Source: Angelakisella massiliensis
GTDB lineage: Bacteria > Bacillota > Clostridia > Oscillospirales > Ruminococcaceae
Length of the DNA stretch: 64,000 nucleotides
Direction: 5' to 3'
NCBI RefSeq assembly: GCF_900104675.1
Contig: NZ_LT629945.1
Coordinates: 1,602,756-1,666,755 of the forward strand
Shown here: one piece after another, positions 51,431 to 60,597 of the stretch
How the letters are laid out: every line of letters starts with the position of its first letter
Position numbering within the stretch: the first letter of the stretch is position 1
Made by a program: the position numbers and the translations under genes
Notes under the pieces: generated by a model
What the model was told of the DNA's origin: nothing
Database searches by the model: none
Seen by the model: the letters and a program-made list of their open reading frames with translations, nothing else

Positions 51431-53107
51431 ATTGCTGATTTGGTGATTCTGGGCTCCATGCGCAAGCGCTTTTTGTTCACACTGCTGCTTGTTTTGGCGC
51501 TCGCCTTGACACTTGCCGCGGCAGTGCGCTATACTGTCCCCCTTGCTGCTATTCCTGAGACACAGGTGCGGCAGCTGGATACCGGCTGGTTTTGTCAGGA
51601 TGGCGATTCCCTGACGCCGCTGTCCCCACTTCCCTGTGAACCGGATTTTTCCGGCAATACACTTACCCTTGTGCGCAGCCTCGCCGATGGGTCCACGGAG
51701 GATATGCTGGCGGTGCAGACCAGGTACCAGTCCCTGCGGGTTTGGGCGGATGATACCCTGATTTATGATGCCGCTCAGGGCAGAGAACATGCTTTGGGAA
51801 GTATGTGGCATTTCATTCCTTGTGAGGATTATGCCGGAGCATCCACTCTTCGGGTGGAATTTACGAGGTATGACCAAGGGGACGACGGGAAAATTTCCTC
51901 TATATTGCAGGGTCATCCGGATGCCCTTCGCCTCTATCTTCTGTCGGCCCATCTGCCTGCCATCATTGTGTGGATGAGCTGTATGCTGTTCGTGCTGCTG
52001 CTGACCGCTATTGGAGGATTTATGGCACTGCGCAGGATTGACGGCGCCCCGCTGGCGCTGATTCTGGCAGCTTTTATATTCCTGTCCGGCACATGGATTT
52101 TATTGGATTCCAAAGTAACTACTTTGGACGGCGGCAACTATGCGCTTACCTACTTTTTCAGTTACTGCGCATTTTATCTTCTGCCTGTTCCGCTGCTGGC
52201 TTATTCACAGCTTCTGCTGCAGCTGAACAGTAAGCCGCTGCGGCTGCTTACCTGGTTTGCCGCAGGCAATGCCGCTTTCTGGATGCTGCTTCATCTTTTG
52301 GACGTAATACCCATCCGCAAAACAGCGGTGAGTGTCCATCTCATTATCCTGATATTTGTGGCGCTGTTGGCCAGAGAGCTTTTCTGTCGGCGGACAGATC
52401 GCTTCCAGAGGCGGCTCGTCTGCGGCGTTTGGGGTATTTCCATTGTACTGGCTGTGGCTCTGGCGTCTATTGTTCTGGATTATGTCGGCATCCTGCCCAA
52501 CACCAACAGCTCCGCGCTTTTTGTCTGGGGCCTGCTTGCCTTGATCCTCTCCATGATCATGGACACCATTTTGCAGATTGGCCAGCTGTGGCAGGAACAG
52601 CAGAAGATGCGTTTTTACCAACAACTGGCTACCCAGGATCGAATGACGCTGCTGTCCAACCGCAATGCCTACGAACTGCGGATGCGGGAACTTGTTTCCA
52701 ACCCGCCCGCTGAGGTGGCTTTTGTCCTCTTTGATATCGACAAAATGAAGACCATCAACGATACCCATGGCCACCACTGCGGCGATCAGGTCATCACTAT
52801 GGCTGCCCAATGCCTTTTGGATGTATTTGGTCCTTTGGGTGACTGTTACCGCATCGGAGGCGATGAGTTCTGCGTGATCCTCACCACATCGGAACCCATT
52901 GCCGGAAAACTGGCAGTTTTTGATAAGCTGGTGGCTTCCCGCAATCCTCACTCGTTCCCGGTGCGGGTGTCCCACGGATGGGCAGCGTGCCGCTTTGCCA
53001 AAGGCACAGCAGTATCGCTTGAGAATGTGGAAGGGATCAAGTCGGCGGCGGATGCAGACCTATACCGCAGCAAAAGAGCCGGTGAACCCAGCGAGGAACA
53101 ACAATGA
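51431..53107 (+). CDS. Membrane diguanylate cyclase (7TM sensor plus GGDEF)
   Basis: An N-terminal signal/membrane segment (KRFLFTLLLVLALALTLAAA) is followed by an extracytoplasmic beta domain of about 140 residues and roughly seven membrane helices. The C-terminal GGDEF domain (about 395-540) is intact: RIGGDEF, DKMKTINDTHGHHCGDQ and LLSNRNAYELR. It should make c-di-GMP. An RxxD inhibitory site before GGDEF is absent. Start choice is unusual: AAGGAGG is best spaced (8 nt) for ATT at 51431; TTG 51440, GTG 51443 and ATG 51458 are also in frame but farther. It overlaps the next gene by ATGA and lies 1.6 kb upstream of the c-di-GMP riboswitch of the Pel operon. Confidence 0.9.
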   Translation: MADLVILGSMRKRFLFTLLLVLALALTLAAAVRYTVPLAAIPETQVRQLDTGWFCQDGDSLTPLSPLPCEPDFSGNTLTLVRSLADGSTEDMLAVQTRYQSLRVWADDTLIYDAAQGREHALGSMWHFIPCEDYAGASTLRVEFTRYDQGDDGKISSILQGHPDALRLYLLSAHLPAIIVWMSCMLFVLLLTAIGGFMALRRIDGAPLALILAAFIFLSGTWILLDSKVTTLDGGNYALTYFFSYCAFYLLPVPLLAYSQLLLQLNSKPLRLLTWFAAGNAAFWMLLHLLDVIPIRKTAVSVHLIILIFVALLARELFCRRTDRFQRRLVCGVWGISIVLAVALASIVLDYVGILPNTNSSALFVWGLLALILSMIMDTILQIGQLWQEQQKMRFYQQLATQDRMTLLSNRNAYELRMRELVSNPPAEVAFVLFDIDKMKTINDTHGHHCGDQVITMAAQCLLDVFGPLGDCYRIGGDEFCVILTTSEPIAGKLAVFDKLVASRNPHSFPVRVSHGWAACRFAKGTAVSLENVEGIKSAADADLYRSKRAGEPSEEQQ

Positions 53108-54471
53108 ATAAAAAATGGATGATCTTTCTTTTAGGTGCTGCGGCGGTGCTTGCCGCAGCGGGTCTGCTGTTCTGGCGGCAGAGCAGCAGGCTGGAGATGG
53201 ATTTTTCTTACAGCGGCGAAGCGTTTGGCAACCCGCTGATGGGTTATGCCCCTTCTGCCTGGCATGACGAGGTAGCTGAGGATGTGACGCTGCTGTATAT
53301 GGATATCACCTGGCGGGAGCTGGAACCTGAGGAAGGGGTGTTCGACTGGGCCGCCATTGAGGAGGAGAACCAGCTGGAGCGCTGGCGGGCGGAGGGCAAG
53401 CATATCGTGCTGCGCTTTTTGTGTGACCTGCCCGGCGAAGAAGACCACCGGGATATTCCAGACTGGCTTTGGGAAAAAACCGGCGGTGCCGGGGAGGCCT
53501 ATGCCAACTCTTATGGCCGCGGTTTTTCGCCGGATTACAGCCACCCGGAGTTCATCGCCTGTCACCAGCGGGCGGTGAAAGCACTGGGCGAGCGCTACGG
53601 CGGCGATGACTTTATCAGCTTCATCGAGCTGGGCAGTCTGGGCCATTGGGGTGAATGGCACATACACACCTCTGACGGACTGCCTCCCATGCCGGATCAG
53701 CAAGTGAGGGCCCAATACGTGGAGCACTGGGTTGCGGCTTTTCCCAACGCCCGCATTCTGATGCGCCGTCCCTTTGCGGAGGCGCAGGAGCACGGTTTGG
53801 GCCTGTACAACGATATGTCTGGCTACCCTGAAGCCACAGCCCAATGGCTGGACTGGATTTACCAGGGCGGGGAATATGACCAGACCGGTGAGGCGGACGC
53901 CCTTGTGCCCATGCCCGACGCCTGGAAGACCGCTCCGGTGGGCGGCGAGTTCACAAGCTCCCTGCCTATGGAGCAGATGCTGGATGAGCAGCTGGAGACC
54001 ACTATCGCCCTTTTGCGGGATTCACATACCACCTTCCTGGGACCAAAAATCGCGGATGAGGAGTACCGGGAGGGTTATGATGCGGTACTTTTGAATCTGG
54101 GATACCGGCTCTGGATCTCCCAGGCAGACCTTTCTCCCGGGCTGCTGAAGGGGGTGGAGATCACGCTGACCTGGCAGAATAGCGGCGTCGCGCCCCTGTA
54201 TGCTGATTGGCCGGTGTATCTTCAGTCTGTGGACGGGGATGGCCGGGTTTTGGAACAGGCAGAGGTGACGCTGCCCCTGTCCCAGCTGCTGCCCGGACAG
54301 ATTATTCAGACCTCGACCGTTTTGCCCGACACAAAGCTTCGGGGATCCCACCGCTGCGCCGCTTTGCAGCTGGTGATTGTGGACCCGATGACCGGCCTGC
54401 CTGCGGTCCGCCTCGCCAACGGGGAGGCGGCGGGGGAGGAACGTGTGATGGTTTTGTGGAAAGCATTGTAA
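53104..54471 (+). CDS. DUF4832-type, membrane-anchored glycoside-hydrolase-like protein
   Basis: The 455-residue protein has an N-terminal membrane anchor (WMIFLLGAAAVLAAAGLLFW, 5-24), so it acts outside the membrane. A TIM-barrel-like domain follows (35-330; NPLMGYAPSAWHDEVAEDVT, YMDITWRELEPEEGVFDWAA, IELGSLGHWGEWH). A C-terminal beta-sandwich (350-455) completes it; this is the DUF4832 arrangement. The conserved acidic residues in WRELEPEEG and FIELGSLGHWGEWH could be catalytic. It is translationally coupled to the diguanylate cyclase and precedes the Pel genes, so polymer trimming or binding is a reasonable guess. Confidence 0.8.
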   Translation: MNKKWMIFLLGAAAVLAAAGLLFWRQSSRLEMDFSYSGEAFGNPLMGYAPSAWHDEVAEDVTLLYMDITWRELEPEEGVFDWAAIEEENQLERWRAEGKHIVLRFLCDLPGEEDHRDIPDWLWEKTGGAGEAYANSYGRGFSPDYSHPEFIACHQRAVKALGERYGGDDFISFIELGSLGHWGEWHIHTSDGLPPMPDQQVRAQYVEHWVAAFPNARILMRRPFAEAQEHGLGLYNDMSGYPEATAQWLDWIYQGGEYDQTGEADALVPMPDAWKTAPVGGEFTSSLPMEQMLDEQLETTIALLRDSHTTFLGPKIADEEYREGYDAVLLNLGYRLWISQADLSPGLLKGVEITLTWQNSGVAPLYADWPVYLQSVDGDGRVLEQAEVTLPLSQLLPGQIIQTSTVLPDTKLRGSHRCAALQLVIVDPMTGLPAVRLANGEAAGEERVMVLWKAL

Positions 54472-54567
54472 CACACGCCGAAACAAAGCAGGAAAAAACG
54501 TCACTTTGCCCAGAGGACAGGAGCTTCACAGTCGCCGGATTTTATGCTATGATGTTTTATGTTATCA

Positions 54568-54652
54568 ATATAAAACGTTGGCAAACACGGGTAAATCCGT
54601 GGACGCAAAGCCTTAGTGCCTAAACAGAGTTTTTCTGCATGGTTGACTGGCC
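54568..54652 (+). promoter_or_regulatory. c-di-GMP-I (GEMM) riboswitch
   Basis: The conserved GEMM-I blocks are present: TTGGCAAAC, then a short stem GGGTAAATCC, GGACGCAAAGCC, a GCCTAAAC segment, and a closing ATGGTTGACTGG. The aptamer's 3' end shares bases with the left arm of the terminator at 54649-54682, so ligand binding and termination can compete. It controls the Pel operon start at 54700. Confidence 0.9.
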
Positions 54653-54682
54653 GCAACAATGCTTGTTGCGGCCAGTTTTTTG
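54649..54682 (+). terminator. Expression-platform terminator of the c-di-GMP riboswitch
   Basis: GGCCGCAACA pairs with TGTTGCGGCC and is followed by AGTTTTTTG. It stands 18 nt before the first gene of the Pel operon. Because the left arm overlaps the aptamer's closing region, an ON switch (ligand prevents termination) is the simpler reading. Confidence 0.9.
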
Positions 54683-54699
54683 TATAGAGGAGATTGGCT

Positions 54700-57600
54700 A
54701 TGCTCACCGAATACGATGCTCTGATCATGAAAGAGACCGGCGGCGTGATATCCTTTGTCCATACAAAGATTTCCGCCGACAAAATGCCCGACACAATTAA
54801 CGGCGAGAGCGGCCACCACATCTGCTATGTGAAGGTTTTGACCGAACTGATCGCCCGGGAACTGGTGCGGCAGACCGACCGCTATGATCTGGATGAAGAA
54901 AAGATCCAGCGGATTGCCCTGGCTTCCTGCCTGCACGACATTGGAAAATCCCGCATCCCCAAAGCCATTCTGGAAAAACGGGATATTCTGAGCCCTGTTG
55001 AATACGATATCGTAAAAAAACACACCACCTTCGGCGGGGAGATGCTTGAGCGCTTCGGCGGTACATTGGACCCCCAGACCAGAGCCTACGCGATGGATGT
55101 GTGTCTGTTCCACCATGAGCGTATTGACGGTACAGGCTATCCCCACGGGCTCAAGGATGATGAAATCCCCATCTGGGCGCAGATCGTTTCCATCGCTGAT
55201 GCTTACGAGGCCATCACCTCGGAGCGCAGCTACAAAAAAGCGCTCTCCCGGGACGTGGCGCTGGAGATGATTTCCAACGGTATGTGCGGTGTGTTTGACC
55301 CGCTGTTGATCCAGTGTTTGATCCGTGTGGCGGACCACCGCCAGCTGGAGGATATCCGCAGCAGCCTTATGGCTTCCAGGGCTTTGTACGTCGATCCCTA
55401 TTCGCTGCCCCCTAAAAAGGTGCTGCTGATGGGCAACCTGCGCTATGTTACCCCGCAGTTTCTCCAGGACAGCTTTCCTGACGCTCACATCTCCATCATC
55501 GGAAAATGTGCGGTGGACCCGGGCCGGGGCGTGAAGGTCTACGACGTTGAGATGCCCAACTACAAGGCAATTCTGAGTACTTACGATTTTGATCTCATTA
55601 TCTATTTTGCCAACGAGCTGACCTATGACACTATCGCCCCCAGCGATACCGAGACGCTGCGCCAGGTGATGAAGGCGGGCAAATATCTTTCCGGTGAGAC
55701 CAAGTTTCTCTACCTCTCCTCCCTGGACGCCGTCTTTGACAGCTCCAGCGACCGGGGTATCATCTCCGCCGCCAAGGAGAATGTCTGCCTGTACTGGGCG
55801 GAGCAGAACCATATTAACCTCAAGATCGTACGCATTCCCTACCTCTACAACGGAGCCGCAGAGGACGACTTTCTCCACGACCTGTTTGAGCAAATGCGTA
55901 TTCGCCGTACAGTGCGCCTGCGGGAGTCCGAGACCTCCCAGCTGCACTTTCTCTCCCTGAGCGACCTGTCCGCGCTGATCGTTCGGCTGGCTGATTTATG
56001 GGCGCCGGGAGAGGGCGTACTTACGGTGAACGATGATTTTCATATCACCTTCGGCCAGCTGTGCAAGGAGCTGTCCCGGCTGGCGCCGGGTGTGACCTTC
56101 GAATTCACCGGCAAAAACCCACCCAAGCGGCTGGATCTGAAAAACACTGCCCTCAAGCAGCAGTACAGCTGGTTTGCCGCCGTCTCGCTGCTCACCGACC
56201 TGCCGGACGAATACCACGCTTACAAGGCCAGCCTCGGGTCCGCCGGCTCCCCATGGAAGAAGCTGAAGGCTCTTTGGGGGCGGCATTCCGCCGCGCTGCG
56301 TATTGTGGAAACAGTGCTGTTGTTTCTCCTTTGTGAATTTCTGGTGCAGCTCACCGATTCGGCACTGTTTTTCTCCCTTGTGGACTTCCGCCTGGCATAC
56401 ATTGTCATCATTGCCACCCTCTACGGCCTGCCCTATGGCATGGGTGCGGCCACCCTTTGCTCCATTTCCTGGATCGCGGCAAAGGTGCTGGACGGCACCA
56501 ACTGGCTGACACTGTTTTATGAGCCCACCAACTGGCTCACCTTCATCTTTTTCTACCTGGTGGGGGGCATCTGCGGATATGTGAAGCTGAAAAAGGATGA
56601 TCAGATCCGTTTCACCACTGAAGAAAACCGTCTTCTGGAGGAAAAGCTGTCCTTTACCCGCCAGATCTATGAGGATACCTTCCGGGAAAAGCAGGATCTG
56701 AAAAAGCAGATTATCGGTTCCAAGGACAGTTTCGGCAAGATCTTTGATATTACCCGTCAGCTGAATACCGTAGATTCCCGGGAACTGTATCTCAAAATCG
56801 TGGACAGCTTCGAGGGCATTCTGGAAAACAAGACCCTCAGCGTATATTCAGTGAGCCAGGATAGCGCCTTCGCCCGGCTGGAGGTGGCCTCCCGCAGCAT
56901 CATGCACGACGTCTCACGCTCCATCTCTCTGGACACTTACGCTCCGGTGATGGAGGTGCTCAACCGGGGTGAGGTGTGGCGCAACACCCGCTTTCTGCCC
57001 CATATGCCCATGTTCGCCTGCGGTATCCGCCAGGACGACAAGCCCCTGCTGCTGATTTTTATCTGGAGCGCCCAGACGCACCAGCGCTCCCTGTATTATG
57101 TGAATCTGTTTCGCATTCTGTGCGATTTGACCCAGATGTCCTTTATCCGCGCCCACGAATACAGCCGCGCTATGCACGACCGGCAGTATGTGAGCCATAC
57201 CATCCTGCAGAACGCCCCTACATTCCGCAATTCGCTGAATGTTTTCCAAGAGCTGCAAGAGCGGCGGGTGTTTCAGTTTTTGCAGCTGAAAGTGGACGCC
57301 GGCGGCCGCTCAAAAGAGGAGATGAGCGAGCTGCTTGCCCGGTGTGTGCGCACCAACGATGTGGCGGGTATTTTGGAGGACGGCAGCATCTGGCTGCTTT
57401 TGTCCCAGGCGGGGGATGAGGACCTGAAGTTCATTCTGCCCCGTTTCCAGCGTTTGGGCCTTTCGGCGCAGGTGGCCCAGGTGCCCGACTGGTGCGATAT
57501 GCCGGTTCAGGAGGCTGTTCTGACGGAAATCACGGAGACGCCGCTGGAAGAGATTACGGATACGCCTCTGACAAAAATCCCGGAATCTTCCACGGCAAAG

Positions 57601-57789
57601 GAGCAAAAGAATCTTCCGGCAAAATCTCCCAGGATCCCGCCGACAGAAAAGCGCCCTGTTCCGCCGGTCAGAAAGGCGGCTCCGCAGCCTGCCCGCCGGT
57701 TCGCCGCGGCCCGCCGGACCAAATCAGCGAAGAACAAGCTCCGTTTGGGAAATCTTCTTGATTCGCTGCTGGGCGGACGCCGGTGGTGA
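54700..57789 (+). CDS. pelD: HD-GYP / SDR / PelD-like fusion protein
   Basis: This 1029-residue protein joins three parts. Residues 1-235 are an HD-GYP phosphodiesterase domain with HDIGK (79-83) and HHERIDGTGYP. Residues about 250-530 resemble an extended short-chain dehydrogenase/epimerase (LLMGNLRYVT, FLYLSSLDAVFDS, IPYLYNGAA). Residues 545-630 are membrane helices, followed by a coiled coil and a GAF-like region (650-830) and a degenerate GGDEF domain (850-960). There EDGSI replaces GGDEF, but RTND (884-887) keeps the RxxD c-di-GMP inhibitory-site pattern, as in PelD. A basic, proline-rich tail (960-1029) ends it. GAGGAG seven bases before ATG 54700 sets the start. First gene of the Pel operon, under a c-di-GMP riboswitch. 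Confidence 0.85.
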   Translation: MLTEYDALIMKETGGVISFVHTKISADKMPDTINGESGHHICYVKVLTELIARELVRQTDRYDLDEEKIQRIALASCLHDIGKSRIPKAILEKRDILSPVEYDIVKKHTTFGGEMLERFGGTLDPQTRAYAMDVCLFHHERIDGTGYPHGLKDDEIPIWAQIVSIADAYEAITSERSYKKALSRDVALEMISNGMCGVFDPLLIQCLIRVADHRQLEDIRSSLMASRALYVDPYSLPPKKVLLMGNLRYVTPQFLQDSFPDAHISIIGKCAVDPGRGVKVYDVEMPNYKAILSTYDFDLIIYFANELTYDTIAPSDTETLRQVMKAGKYLSGETKFLYLSSLDAVFDSSSDRGIISAAKENVCLYWAEQNHINLKIVRIPYLYNGAAEDDFLHDLFEQMRIRRTVRLRESETSQLHFLSLSDLSALIVRLADLWAPGEGVLTVNDDFHITFGQLCKELSRLAPGVTFEFTGKNPPKRLDLKNTALKQQYSWFAAVSLLTDLPDEYHAYKASLGSAGSPWKKLKALWGRHSAALRIVETVLLFLLCEFLVQLTDSALFFSLVDFRLAYIVIIATLYGLPYGMGAATLCSISWIAAKVLDGTNWLTLFYEPTNWLTFIFFYLVGGICGYVKLKKDDQIRFTTEENRLLEEKLSFTRQIYEDTFREKQDLKKQIIGSKDSFGKIFDITRQLNTVDSRELYLKIVDSFEGILENKTLSVYSVSQDSAFARLEVASRSIMHDVSRSISLDTYAPVMEVLNRGEVWRNTRFLPHMPMFACGIRQDDKPLLLIFIWSAQTHQRSLYYVNLFRILCDLTQMSFIRAHEYSRAMHDRQYVSHTILQNAPTFRNSLNVFQELQERRVFQFLQLKVDAGGRSKEEMSELLARCVRTNDVAGILEDGSIWLLLSQAGDEDLKFILPRFQRLGLSAQVAQVPDWCDMPVQEAVLTEITETPLEEITDTPLTKIPESSTAKEQKNLPAKSPRIPPTEKRPVPPVRKAAPQPARRFAAARRTKSAKNKLRLGNLLDSLLGGRRW

Positions 57790-57837
57790 CGGGCGTTCCA
57801 CGGAAAACCATTGACTGCGCAGAGGTAACAAAACAAA

Positions 57838-58737
57838 ATGATTAGGTACGAAGTCATTTTTGGGGGCCTGATGCTCCTTCATCTGATCTGCTGCATCCTT
57901 ATTTTCATTGGTATCCGGACCAGGGTGCTGAAGGTGCGCCGTCTGATGGTTCCGGTAGCTCTTCTGGTACCCTTTTGGGGCGAGATACTGGTACTGGTGC
58001 TGCATTTTCAGATCCTGTTCGGGCAGACCGACCTCAGCGAGGCGGGGGTAGAGAAGTTCCAGGTGGACTCGGAGCTCTACAAAGCCATCCAGCGGGATGA
58101 GAGCCGTGTTTCCAACTCCACTGTCGCTATGGAGGAGGCGCTGATTGTAAACACCCCCAAGGAGCGCCGCGCCCTCATTATGGATATCCTCAACGACAAC
58201 CCCAAGGCCTATGTGGAATTTTTGAAGATGGCCGGCAACAACGATGACACCGAGGTGGTGCACTACGCCGTTACCGCCATGGTGAACATTGCCAAGGAAA
58301 ACGATCAGACCCTTTGGGAACTGGAGGAAAAGTACACCCAAAATCCCGATGATCCGGTGCTGCTGGCGGACTACTGCGACTTTTTGTGGCGCTGTCTGGA
58401 GCAGGGATTGATGCAGGGCCAGGTGGAGCGGATGAACCGCAATCTGTTTGATACCCTCATCCAGAAGAAGATGCGCAGCGGCCCCGCTGTCGCGGCTGAT
58501 TATCTGCGCTGCATCCAGAACAACATGGCCCTGAAAAACTATGTCGCGGTCGCCTCTTGTCTGGAGAGTGCCCGCCGGCTCTGGCCCCGCAATGAGGATT
58601 TTCTGATCCAGCAGATCCAGTACCTGGCAGATCTGGAGCGGGGTGAGGAGCTGCAGAAGCTGCTGCGCCAGCTGGAGGAAAAGGACTTGTATCTCACTGC
58701 CAAGGTAAAAGAGGTGGTCGCGTTTTGGAAAGACTGA
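57838..58737 (+). CDS. pelE: PelE-like membrane protein with TPR-type helical repeats
   Basis: The 299-residue protein has two N-terminal membrane helices (IFGGLMLLHLICCILIFIGI; VPVALLVPFWGEILVLVLHF) followed by a cytoplasmic helical-repeat domain (75-299; VVHYAVTAMVNIAKENDQTL, YLRCIQNNMALKNYVAVASC). PelE in known systems is an inner-membrane protein with TPRs that assembles with PelD, PelF and PelG. Position directly after the PelD-like gene agrees. It overlaps the next gene by 13 nt. Confidence 0.8.
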   Translation: MIRYEVIFGGLMLLHLICCILIFIGIRTRVLKVRRLMVPVALLVPFWGEILVLVLHFQILFGQTDLSEAGVEKFQVDSELYKAIQRDESRVSNSTVAMEEALIVNTPKERRALIMDILNDNPKAYVEFLKMAGNNDDTEVVHYAVTAMVNIAKENDQTLWELEEKYTQNPDDPVLLADYCDFLWRCLEQGLMQGQVERMNRNLFDTLIQKKMRSGPAVAADYLRCIQNNMALKNYVAVASCLESARRLWPRNEDFLIQQIQYLADLERGEELQKLLRQLEEKDLYLTAKVKEVVAFWKD

Positions 58738-60578
58738 GGGCAAAATTTGCCTCATTTGAATACAAGGGCCTTGCGGCCATCGTCCTGGTGTTTGCTCTTA
58801 TGGCGGTAGTTCTGTTCGCCGAACGCAGCGGTATCCGATATCAGTATAACACCTTTTCGCTGTCATTCCTGCCCGCAGGCTCCACCTTGTCCAAGGCGGA
58901 GGCACTGGCCGGGGTTCCGCGGGACTGCCTGCTTTTGTATAACAGCGAACGCGCCGACAGCTGTATGGCACTGGAGGAGTTCGAGGTCATCCTCACCGAC
59001 ATGAAGGTGGGCCATGATACGGTGGACCTGGCCCGCACGGACGCCTACGCCTTCAAGGACTACAAGACGGCGGTGCTGCTGCTGAGCAACCTGTCGGATC
59101 TGGGGGACAAGCTCACCGAGCTGGACGAATGGGTCTATAACGGAGGCGGGGCGCTGCTGCCTTTGACCCTTTCCAAGGAAACCTACTTCTCGGTCATGGC
59201 GCCCAAGTTCGGCATTGTGGAGTCCTCTTACGATTATACTCTGGTGGAAGGTATCTATGTGACGGAGAGTTTCATGGCAGGCGGCGGCCGGGGCTTTGCC
59301 ATCACCGACCCATGGAATTCGGCCCTCACCGTGCAGCTGGCGGAATCCGACCAGGTGAAGGTACACGCCTGCACCGACAACGAATGGAAGCTGCCGCTGA
59401 TATGGGAGAGCCGTTATGGCAGCGGCCGTTTTGTGCTGGACAACTTTGGCATCTTCACCAAGGAGATGCGGGGGTTGTATGCCGCGTCCTACAGCCTGCT
59501 GACCTCCATTACCGTCTATCCGGTGATCAACGCCTCCTGCTTTTATCTGGATGACTTTCCCTCTCAGGTGCCATCGGGCAGCAACGAGTACATCTGGCGG
59601 GATTACGGCACGTCCACCCGGGATTTTTATGTGAACATCTGGTGGCCGGACATGATGAATCTGGCCGACCGTTACGGCCTCAAATACACCGGCCTTGCCA
59701 TCCAGTGCTACGACGAACGGGTGGATGGCACCACCACCGACTCGGCAGATAAGGAGACTTATTTGAACTTCGGCAATATGCTGCTGCGTATGGGCGGCGA
59801 GATCGGCTACCACGGCTACAATCACCAGCCCCTGTGCCTGGATGACTGTGACTACAACGGCGTTTACGACTATAAGACCTGGCAGAGTGAGGAAGCCATG
59901 GCCAGCGCTCTGGATACGCTGTTTGAGCTGTGCGACGAGCTGTTCCCGGGAGTGGAGATGTCGGTGTATGTGCCGCCCTCCAACATCATGTCTCAGGGGG
60001 CGCAGGAGTTTCTGATCCGGGAATATCCCCAGATCCGTTCCATTTCCGGCATCTATTTCGAATCCAATGACCTGGATTTCTACTGCACCCAGGAGTTTGA
60101 TGTGGGCGAAAATGGAGTGGTGGAGCAGCCACGTATCATCTCCGGCTGTGCCCTGGAGGATTACATGAAGCTGGCGGCTCTCTCGGAACTGAACTTCCAC
60201 TATGTCAACAGCCATTTCACCCATCCGGACGACGCGCTGGACCCGCAACGGGGTGCGGAGCTGGGCTGGGAGGAACTGAAGGCTCAGTTCACTTCCTATC
60301 TGGATTGGCTTTACACTGCCGCCCCCAACATCCGGAATTTCACCGGCAGCGAGATGGCTGCTGCTGTGCAGCGATACGCCAGTATCACTGTTTCCACCGA
60401 AATAAACGGCGATGTGCTGAAGGTCCACCTGGGCAACTTTATTGACGAGGCGCAGCTGATGGTGCGCTTCAATGACGCTGTCCCCCATACGGTGGAGGGC
60501 GGAACACTAGAACCGCTCACGGAAACCCTGTATTTTCTGCGGGCGGACCAGCCCGACGTGACCGTAACATTTGCATAG
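58725..60578 (+). CDS. DUF2194 / polysaccharide deacetylase-like protein (PelA-like)
   Basis: The 617-residue protein begins with a membrane anchor (LAAIVLVFALMAVVLFA, 16-32) and an extracytoplasmic domain (35-265) with an amidotransferase-like fold. A deacetylase-like domain (270-540) follows: SCFYLDDFPSQVP supplies paired aspartates, and GGEIGYHGYNHQPL supplies the HxxxH-type metal histidines. In Gram-positive Pel systems a deacetylase acts on the N-acetylated polymer, and this gene takes that place. TTG start with GAGGTGG upstream, overlapping the pelE-like gene. A small beta domain closes the C-terminus (545-617). Confidence 0.8.
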   Translation: MERLRAKFASFEYKGLAAIVLVFALMAVVLFAERSGIRYQYNTFSLSFLPAGSTLSKAEALAGVPRDCLLLYNSERADSCMALEEFEVILTDMKVGHDTVDLARTDAYAFKDYKTAVLLLSNLSDLGDKLTELDEWVYNGGGALLPLTLSKETYFSVMAPKFGIVESSYDYTLVEGIYVTESFMAGGGRGFAITDPWNSALTVQLAESDQVKVHACTDNEWKLPLIWESRYGSGRFVLDNFGIFTKEMRGLYAASYSLLTSITVYPVINASCFYLDDFPSQVPSGSNEYIWRDYGTSTRDFYVNIWWPDMMNLADRYGLKYTGLAIQCYDERVDGTTTDSADKETYLNFGNMLLRMGGEIGYHGYNHQPLCLDDCDYNGVYDYKTWQSEEAMASALDTLFELCDELFPGVEMSVYVPPSNIMSQGAQEFLIREYPQIRSISGIYFESNDLDFYCTQEFDVGENGVVEQPRIISGCALEDYMKLAALSELNFHYVNSHFTHPDDALDPQRGAELGWEELKAQFTSYLDWLYTAAPNIRNFTGSEMAAAVQRYASITVSTEINGDVLKVHLGNFIDEAQLMVRFNDAVPHTVEGGTLEPLTETLYFLRADQPDVTVTFA

Positions 60579-60597
60579 AAAGGCGGCTAGTATCCTT

